Below are positions 58,465-64,000 of a stretch of 64,000 nt of DNA, one piece after another. The notes beneath the pieces are model-generated. The model worked only from the letters and a program-made list of their open reading frames with translations. It was not told where the DNA came from and ran no database searches. The DNA comes from an alpha proteobacterium HIMB5 (GTDB lineage: Bacteria > Pseudomonadota > Alphaproteobacteria > Pelagibacterales > Pelagibacteraceae). Position 1 is the first letter of the stretch. Each line of letters opens with the position of its first letter. The position numbers and the translations under genes were made by a program. The stretch spans positions 930,001 through 994,000 of the forward strand of contig CP003809.1 of the NCBI GenBank assembly GCA_000299095.1. The letters run 5' to 3'.

Positions 58465-59268
58465 TTAACTATTTTTTAAATTTGCTCCAAAAATATAACT
58501 TGAAATATTTCTTGCTAAACCTGTTTTTATATCACAATCAACAATAACTCCACACATAGTGCCTTCTCCTATTTCTGGAAAATGTTTTACTGATTTTTTT
58601 TTCATAAATCTATTAATTGAATTTTCTTTATTCATGCCAATAACTGAGTTGTAATCTCCACACATACCAGCATCTGTCTGGTAAGCAGTCCCTTTATTTA
58701 AGATATGTGCATCATTGGTTGGAATATGGGTATGTGTTCCAACTACTAATGTAGCATTGCCATCAAAAAAATGACCTATAGCATTTTTTTCACTGGTAAT
58801 CTCACCATGAAAATCTACAATTAGAAAATCATATTTATCTTTTAGTTTGTGTTCATTTAAAAATTTATCTGCACATTCAAAAACATCTTCACATTTTTTC
58901 ATAAAAACATTTCCCATCAAATTTAAAACACCAATTTTAATATCTTCTTTAGCAGTATAAATTTGAAATCCTTTACCTGGCGCAGGCTCAAATAAATTTT
59001 TTGGTCTTAATAATCTGTTCTCTTTATCTATATAATTCATTATTTCTTTTTGATCCCAAACATGATTACCAGTAGTTATTACATTGACACCTGAATTAAA
59101 AAGATCCTTACATATTTCTTCAGTTAGACCAACACCTGACTTATCAGCATTTTCTCCGTTGACTACTACGAAATCTATCTTGTATCTTTCAATTTCTTTT
59201 TTTAGATTTTTCATCACAACAGAACAACCTGATATGCCTACTAGATCACCTAAGAATAATAATTTCAT
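58465..59268 (-). CDS. YmdB-family metallophosphoesterase (TIGR00282 type)
   Basis: This family contains bimetal phosphodiesterases that cleave 2',3'-cyclic nucleotides. The 267-residue protein has the metal ligands in FLGDLVG (Asp near residue 7), VVNGENADKSGVGLT (Asn and Glu), TGNHVWDQKE (Asn-His), VDFHGEITSEKNAIGHFFDG and VGTHTHIPTND. The length matches the family. It overlaps the 5-FCL gene by four bases and precedes yebC by two. The true substrate in this organism is unknown. Confidence 0.92.
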   Translation of the reverse strand: MKLLFLGDLVGISGCSVVMKNLKKEIERYKIDFVVVNGENADKSGVGLTEEICKDLFNSGVNVITTGNHVWDQKEIMNYIDKENRLLRPKNLFEPAPGKGFQIYTAKEDIKIGVLNLMGNVFMKKCEDVFECADKFLNEHKLKDKYDFLIVDFHGEITSEKNAIGHFFDGNATLVVGTHTHIPTNDAHILNKGTAYQTDAGMCGDYNSVIGMNKENSINRFMKKKSVKHFPEIGEGTMCGVIVDCDIKTGLARNISSYIFGANLKNS

Positions 59269-59798
59269 TGAAATATATTTCTTTCTGTAATGATTGCATC
59301 TAATCTTTGATCAAACTTATTTATTGGCAATTTATCAATTTTCTGGAATGAGAATGATAGCCCTATCGTAATTATATTTTTAATTTTTTTTATTCTTGCA
59401 ATATAACGATCATAATAACCACCACCATAACCCAATCTGTATAGACTTTTATCGAAACCAACAATTGGTACTAAAAAAATATCTGGATAAGTAATTTTTG
59501 AACTGGTTGGTTCTGGTATCCCAAAATCATTAATTGTTAAAGGTTGATTAAAATCCCAAGAAAAAAAATCCATTTGATTACTTTTTTTCATAATCGGTAA
59601 AGAAATTTGAAAGTTTCGTTTCGATAATTTTTTAAGTATTTCTAAACAATCAAATTCATAATTGATCGGAAAATATCCACCAATATTATTTTTTTTATAT
59701 TTTTTTAAAAAATTATATATTTTAGAATTATCAAAATTTTGAAAATATTTTTTTTTTCTTTGATTTAAGATTTTTTTTCTAATTCCTAATTTATTCAC
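59265..59798 (-). CDS. 5-formyltetrahydrofolate cyclo-ligase
   Basis: The enzyme converts 5-formyl-THF to 5,10-methenyl-THF with ATP and returns folate to the C1 pool. The 177-residue protein begins with the basic IRKKILNQRKKKY helix. YFPINYEFDCLEIL is near 38-51, and the C-terminal ATP-binding GFDKSLYRLGYGGGYYDRYIA is near 113-133. Several gaps of poly-A codons make it Lys- and Asn-rich. It lies six bases after zapA, the neighbour it has in many Proteobacteria (zapA-ssrS-fau). The gap is too short to hold 6S RNA. Confidence 0.92.
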   Translation of the reverse strand: MNKLGIRKKILNQRKKKYFQNFDNSKIYNFLKKYKKNNIGGYFPINYEFDCLEILKKLSKRNFQISLPIMKKSNQMDFFSWDFNQPLTINDFGIPEPTSSKITYPDIFLVPIVGFDKSLYRLGYGGGYYDRYIARIKKIKNIITIGLSFSFQKIDKLPINKFDQRLDAIITERNIFQ

Positions 59799-59804
59799 TT
59801 TGTG

Positions 59805-60251
59805 CTAATTAGAAATGTTTTTGTTATCCATATTTTCAATAAAACTGGATATTTCTGAGGTTGCTGCATCTAAAACTTGTTCATATTTTTTTTGACTCTC
59901 ATCAATGGTTCTCTTAAGTTCATCAAGATTATTATTTAGACTTTTTATTTCATCCTCTTTATTGTCTTTATATTCATAAACTAAACTTTTTAATTCTTTG
60001 AATTTTTTTGATAAATCGCTGAATTCTTTTTTTTTCTCTTCAATTTTTTTTTTTGTTTCATAGTATTCATCTAAAACTTTTATTGCTGTAATTAGTAGCA
60101 GTTTATTTTCTCCTAAATTTCCAAGGTCACTTTTAAGAGAATTAAATTTTTGATTAATTTGTATGAGCAAATTTTCTAAATGTTCCTCTTGACCATCATC
60201 GCAAGAAAGCAAAAATTCTTTACCATTAAATTTTATGCTTACATTTGCCAT
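59805..60251 (-). CDS. zapA: Cell division protein ZapA-like
   Basis: ZapA binds FtsZ and bundles its filaments. The 148-residue protein has the ZapA head at its N-terminus (about 1-55: VSIKFNGKEFLLSCDDGQEEHL, then LLLITAIKVLDEY). A long coiled coil (about 60-135) is more extended than in E. coli ZapA. The order with the 5-FCL gene supports the call. It overlaps the coiled-coil gene upstream by 13 bases. Confidence 0.85.
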   Translation of the reverse strand: MANVSIKFNGKEFLLSCDDGQEEHLENLLIQINQKFNSLKSDLGNLGENKLLLITAIKVLDEYYETKKKIEEKKKEFSDLSKKFKELKSLVYEYKDNKEDEIKSLNNNLDELKRTIDESQKKYEQVLDAATSEISSFIENMDNKNISN

Positions 60252-60574
60252 TTATCTATTTCTTCCAGTAAAGTATCTGTTTCTTGGTTTAATTCATCAA
60301 TTTTCTCTGAAAATTCTTGCTGTCTTGACTTCTTATCAAGATTTCTCTTTTCAAAATCACTTAATTTTTGGCTTAATTGTTCATGCTCTTTTTGAAGATT
60401 TTGATATTTTTCCTCTAATTCTGTTTTTTCAATTTCTAATTGTTTTTTTTTATTTTTTAATTCATTTACCAGTTCATTGTCTTTCGCATCATCAACTTTA
60501 ATATTTTTTAATTTTTCTAAAGCAGATGTTAATTTTTTTTCTTTTTCGTCTAAAGAATTCATATATATAGTCAT
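60239..60574 (-). CDS. Small coiled-coil protein upstream of zapA
   Basis: The 111-residue product is almost wholly helical, rich in Lys, Glu, Leu and Gln, with heptad-like spacing over about residues 8-105 and no membrane segment. A small coiled-coil gene (DUF4164-like) commonly precedes zapA in Alphaproteobacteria, and this fits that role, but sequence alone gives no family motif. It overlaps zapA by 13 bases, so the two are likely coexpressed. A function in division is inference. Confidence 0.65.
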   Translation of the reverse strand: MTIYMNSLDEKEKKLTSALEKLKNIKVDDAKDNELVNELKNKKKQLEIEKTELEEKYQNLQKEHEQLSQKLSDFEKRNLDKKSRQQEFSEKIDELNQETDTLLEEIDKWQM

Positions 60575-60613
60575 ATTAATAAATAGAATCTTCTAAGTCT
60601 ATACAGGATAATT

Positions 60614-62572
60614 TTGAACACACAATATAAAGACCTAGCGAATTGTATCAGATTTTTATCAATTGATGCTGTGCAAAAAGCAAATTCTGGACATCCCGGA
60701 ATGCCTATGGGGATGGCAGACGTTGCTACAGTTTTATTTAAAGATTTTTTAAAATTTAGTCCTTCTAACCCTAGCTGGATTAACAGAGACAGATTTATTT
60801 TGTCTGCTGGTCACGGATCGATGTTGCTTTACTCCTTACTTTACCTAACTGGATACAAAAGCATATCGCTCAAAGATATTAAAAATTTTCGTCAACTTAA
60901 CTCTATTTGTGCTGGTCACCCTGAGTACCATCCTAATACAGGAATTGAGACAACAACTGGGCCCCTAGGACAAGGAATATCAAATGCTGTTGGTTTTGCA
61001 ATTGCTGAGGAAATTTTAAAAAGTAAATTTGGTAGTAAAATTATCAATCATAAAACTTATGTCCTTGCTGGAGATGGATGCTTAATGGAAGGTATTAGTC
61101 ATGAAGCGATGAGTTTAGCTGGACACCTAAAACTTAAAAATTTGATAATGTTGTTCGATAATAATTCTATTTCTATCGATGGTCCAACTGACTTGGCCGT
61201 TTCTGATAATTATAAAAAAAGGTTCGAAAGTTATGGATGGAATTATATTAATGTTGATGGACATAATTTTAGTGAAATTAAAAAAGCAATAAAAAAAGCA
61301 CATTCTGCTAAATCTCCAACTGTAATTTCATGTAAAACAAAAATTGGTTATGGTTCTCCAAATAAATCTGGCAAAGCTTCTTCTCATGGAAGTCCATTAG
61401 GATCAGAAGAAATAAACTTAGTGAGAAAAAAATTGAATTGGAACTATAAACCTTTTGAAATTCCAAAAAATTTATTAGATCAATGGAAAAGTTTTGGCTT
61501 AAATGGATTAAAAATTGAAAAAAAATGGAATAGGATTTTTTTAAAAAAAAAGAAACAATACAATAATTTTATAAAAATAAATTTTAACAAAGGTATTAAA
61601 TTAGAAAAGATTTCTGCAATTAAAAATCAAAAAGGCCTTGCTACACGAAAGGCTTCAGAGTCAGTTTTAAATTCAATTACTCCAGATTGTAAGAATATTA
61701 TTGGTGGATCTGCTGATCTGGCAGGATCAAACAATACAAAAACAAAATTTCATGAAATATTAAAACCAAAAAAATTTAATGGGAATTATATTCATTATGG
61801 TGTTCGTGAACATGCCATGTGTGGAATAATGAATGGTCTTTCATTACATAGTAATTTAATTCCTTATGGTGGTACTTTTTTGATTTTTTCAGATTATTGC
61901 AAACCTTCTATTCGGTTATCAGCATTAATGGAACAACAAGTAATTTATGTGATGACACATGATTCAATTGGTTTAGGAGAGGATGGACCAACACATCAAC
62001 CTATAGAACAATTAGAAGGTCTCAGAGCAATACCAAATTTAAATGTATTCAGACCTGCTGACAGATATGAAACAATTGAATGTTGGGAATTAGCTTTAAA
62101 GAATAAACAAACTCCATCAATTCTATCATTGACAAGACAGAATTTAAATCCGGTTAGATATAATATCTCAAAAGTTAATAAATGTTCTTATGGGGCTTAT
62201 GAAATATCTAGGACTAATAAAAAAATTCAATTAACTATTTTAGCAAGTGGTTCCGAGGTTAATTTGGCTTTAGAGGTAAGCAATGAATTAAAAAAATATA
62301 AAATTAATTCAAAGGTTATTTCTGTACCTTCACAAGAAATCTTTGATAAACAAAGTAAAAATTATAAAAAGAAAATATTGAATGAAACAAAACTTAAAAT
62401 TTCAATTGAAGCTGGATCAAAAACATCTTGGTACAAATATGTGGGTGATAAAGGAATGACATTTGGTATTGATGAATTTGGAAAAAGTGCGCCTTATAAA
62501 AAAATATTTGAATATTTCGGTTTATCTACAAAAAAAATAACTACAAAAATAAGAAATAATTATAGGACGTAA
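60614..62572 (+). CDS. tkt: Transketolase
   Basis: Transketolase moves two-carbon units between sugar phosphates with thiamine diphosphate. The 652-residue protein has the cofactor motif [13 protein letters not shown] near residues 154-166, [15 protein letters not shown] near 64-78, and the pyrimidine-domain [18 protein letters not shown] near 395-412 with [18 protein letters not shown] following. The start is TTG at 60614: an AGGA sequence lies five to six bases upstream, and the next residues ([20 protein letters not shown]) give the complete family N-terminus. It begins the tkt-gap-pgk operon and is divergent from the zapA block. Confidence 0.96.
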   Translation: MNTQYKDLANCIRFLSIDAVQKANSGHPGMPMGMADVATVLFKDFLKFSPSNPSWINRDRFILSAGHGSMLLYSLLYLTGYKSISLKDIKNFRQLNSICAGHPEYHPNTGIETTTGPLGQGISNAVGFAIAEEILKSKFGSKIINHKTYVLAGDGCLMEGISHEAMSLAGHLKLKNLIMLFDNNSISIDGPTDLAVSDNYKKRFESYGWNYINVDGHNFSEIKKAIKKAHSAKSPTVISCKTKIGYGSPNKSGKASSHGSPLGSEEINLVRKKLNWNYKPFEIPKNLLDQWKSFGLNGLKIEKKWNRIFLKKKKQYNNFIKINFNKGIKLEKISAIKNQKGLATRKASESVLNSITPDCKNIIGGSADLAGSNNTKTKFHEILKPKKFNGNYIHYGVREHAMCGIMNGLSLHSNLIPYGGTFLIFSDYCKPSIRLSALMEQQVIYVMTHDSIGLGEDGPTHQPIEQLEGLRAIPNLNVFRPADRYETIECWELALKNKQTPSILSLTRQNLNPVRYNISKVNKCSYGAYEISRTNKKIQLTILASGSEVNLALEVSNELKKYKINSKVISVPSQEIFDKQSKNYKKKILNETKLKISIEAGSKTSWYKYVGDKGMTFGIDEFGKSAPYKKIFEYFGLSTKKITTKIRNNYRT

Positions 62573-62573
62573 T

Positions 62574-63584
62574 ATGACAATTAAAGTCGGTATCAATGGA
62601 ATGGGTAGAATTGGAAGAATGGTATTAAGATCTATTTATGAAAATAATTTTAAAGATATTAAAGTTGTGCATATAAATAATAGATCAAATTCTGAAACTT
62701 GTTCTAATTTGATTAAATACGACTCTATTCATGGAAAATTTAATGTGGATATTAAATTTGAAGCTAATAAATTAATCATAAATAATGATAACATTTCCTT
62801 TAGTCAGCATTCAAAATTAGAAGATATAAATTGGGGTGAACTAGGAGTGGATATAGTTTTTGAATGTACAGGAAAATTTAATTCAAAAGAAAAATTAGAA
62901 GCTCATATTAAAAATGGTGCTCAAAAAGTTATAGTTTCAGCTCCATGCAAGAATGCTGATAAATCAATTGTTTATGGAGTAAATCAAAATATTCTTTCAA
63001 AGGATGACAAAATAATTTCTGCTGCATCTTGTACTACTAACTGTTTAGCGCCTGTTGCAAAAGTAATTGATGAAAATTTTGAAATTGAAAAAGGGTTTAT
63101 GACTACAATTCATGCATTTACAAGTGATCAAAGAATTTTGGATAATTCACACAAAGATCCAAGAAGGGCAAGATCTGCTAGTCAATCAATTGTACCGACC
63201 TCTACAGGTGCATCAAAAGCAATTGGAGAAATAATACCATCATTAAAAGGTAAATTAGAAGGTGTAGCTATGAGGGTGCCAACTCCAAATGTTTCTTTAG
63301 TTGAATTAGTTTTTTCTACAAAAAAAGATTTAACAATTGAGTCAATTAATTCTGCATTTGAAATTGCATCAAAAAATGAATTAAAGGGAGTGTTAGAGAT
63401 TACGGGTGAAAAATTAGTTTCGATTGATTTTAATCATAATCAAGCTTCATCAATTGTTGATGGATCACTCACCAATGTTGTTGGAAAAAACATGGGGAAA
63501 ATTTCATCATGGTATGACAATGAGTGGGGTTTTTCTAACAGAATGTGTGATATTGCGGTTTATTTAAAGAAAAAATTTAACTAA
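62574..63584 (+). CDS. gap: Glyceraldehyde-3-phosphate dehydrogenase
   Basis: GAPDH oxidises glyceraldehyde 3-phosphate to 1,3-bisphosphoglycerate with NAD(P). The 336-residue protein begins KVGINGMGRIGRMVLRS, the dinucleotide-binding motif. The catalytic Cys is in SAASCTTNCLAPVAKV (near 153), the partner His in the TTIHAFTSDQRILD stretch, and WYDNEWGFSNRM is near the C-terminus. Asn at the end of strand beta2 (HINNRS) instead of Asp may allow NADP use (inference). It follows tkt after one base and precedes pgk by 11 bases. Confidence 0.97.
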   Translation: MTIKVGINGMGRIGRMVLRSIYENNFKDIKVVHINNRSNSETCSNLIKYDSIHGKFNVDIKFEANKLIINNDNISFSQHSKLEDINWGELGVDIVFECTGKFNSKEKLEAHIKNGAQKVIVSAPCKNADKSIVYGVNQNILSKDDKIISAASCTTNCLAPVAKVIDENFEIEKGFMTTIHAFTSDQRILDNSHKDPRRARSASQSIVPTSTGASKAIGEIIPSLKGKLEGVAMRVPTPNVSLVELVFSTKKDLTIESINSAFEIASKNELKGVLEITGEKLVSIDFNHNQASSIVDGSLTNVVGKNMGKISSWYDNEWGFSNRMCDIAVYLKKKFN

Positions 63585-63595
63585 CAATCAAAAAA

Positions 63596-64000
63596 ATGAA
63601 AAAAATTGAAGATTTTAAAGATCTTTATCAAAAAAAAGTTTTAGTTAGATTAGATCTGAATGTTCCATTAAAAAATAATCAAATTACGGACACGACAAGA
63701 ATAGATAAAATTTTACCTACACTAAATTTTTTAATTCAACAAAAGTCTAAAATAATAATAATATCTCATATCGGTAGACCAAAAGGTAAAACAAATTCAG
63801 CTTTGTCTATGGCACCAGTTTGTGAATATTTATCAAAAAAACTAAGTAAAAAAGTAGATCTTTTAAATCAAAATTTGTTCGAAATTAAACCAGAGGAAAT
63901 ATTTGATAAAGGTGATGATAAAATAGTTTTTTTTGAAAATATAAGATTTTATGAACAAGAAGAAAAAAATGACGAAGAATTTGCTAAAATGTTATCTAAA
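63596..64000 (+). CDS. pgk: Phosphoglycerate kinase, N-terminal part (cut by window edge)
   Basis: The first 135 residues of PGK, which makes ATP from 1,3-bisphosphoglycerate. The N-terminal domain motifs are clear: VLVRLDLNVPLKNNQITD near residues 16-33, the substrate-binding ISHIGRPKGK near 57-66, and FFENIRFYEQEEKND near 114-128. The ATG at 63596 follows gap by 11 bases. The frame is open to the window end, and the rest of the gene lies beyond it. Confidence 0.95.
   Translation, partial: MKKIEDFKDLYQKKVLVRLDLNVPLKNNQITDTTRIDKILPTLNFLIQQKSKIIIISHIGRPKGKTNSALSMAPVCEYLSKKLSKKVDLLNQNLFEIKPEEIFDKGDDKIVFFENIRFYEQEEKNDEEFAKMLSK

Noticed and set aside
59799-59804. 6S RNA (ssrS) between zapA and the 5-formyltetrahydrofolate cyclo-ligase gene
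   Set aside because: This is its usual place in many Proteobacteria, but the gap here is six bases.

Overview
The window looks like a piece of a streamlined SAR11 (Candidatus Pelagibacter, Alphaproteobacteria) chromosome. The DNA is very AT-rich, genes abut or overlap by a few bases, and long poly-A/T runs are common. Several gene orders are typical of Alphaproteobacteria: hflK-hflC-DUF2065-degP, glyQ-glyS-ppdK, xseB-ispA-dxs, ymdB-yebC-...-tolQRAB-pal-cpoB, ftsH-folP-glmM and tkt-gap-pgk. The tmRNA gene is of the circularly permuted two-piece alphaproteobacterial type. The assignment to SAR11 is inference from these traits; no rRNA is present. I see no insertion sequence, prophage or CRISPR array.

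Layout. Positions 1-21950 are one long minus-strand block. Read in the direction of transcription it holds hflK-hflC-DUF2065-degP-miaA (membrane and periplasmic proteolysis, tRNA modification), ilvB-ilvN-ilvC (branched-chain amino acids), a four-gene cassette (DUF4956, CotH-like, secreted pyrophosphatase, VTC polyphosphate-polymerase-like), leuA, the elongasome genes mreB-mreC-mreD-mrdA-rodA, a D-amino-acid dehydrogenase-like gene and a truncated DMT permease. From 22 to 26.3 kb lie mrp (+), thyX and an orphan membrane protein (-), permuted ssrA (+) and tRNA-Leu (-). From 26.3 to 44.9 kb short units alternate in strand: nadA-nadC; sppA-glyQ-glyS-ppdK; ispB; pdxH; aroC; xseB-ispA-dxs; tsaC plus an ABC-2 exporter pair; tRNA-Arg; rluD-type; rpoH. 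From 44.9 to 60.6 kb is a second long minus-strand block running from a coiled-coil gene and zapA through 5-FCL, ymdB, yebC, a RuvC-like nuclease, tolQRAB-pal, cpoB, tilS, ftsH, folP, glmM and thiD to purA. The right end is tkt-gap-pgk (+), with pgk cut by the window edge.

How the genes work together. The left block links envelope synthesis (MreBCD, PBP2, RodA) to branched-chain amino-acid synthesis by direct adjacency of leuA and mreB. Dxs, IspA and IspB cover isoprenoid precursors and quinone side chains. Tol-Pal with CpoB serves outer-membrane constriction, next to the division protein ZapA. NadA/NadC, PdxH, FolP, 5-FCL and ThiD are cofactor steps.

The most interesting points are: (1) the DUF4956-CotH-PPase-VTC cassette wedged between ilvC and leuA with no gap after ilvC; (2) two genes (the CotH-like gene and folP) whose apparent 5' ends are separated from the rest by a one-base frame break exactly inside 12- and 13-base poly-A tracts; (3) a phage-type RuvC-like nuclease in the usual ruvC position, with ruvA and ruvB absent there; (4) a MreC with a long coiled-coil and two-cysteine C-terminal extension. 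All functional calls rest on motif and context recognition by eye; no database search was possible.
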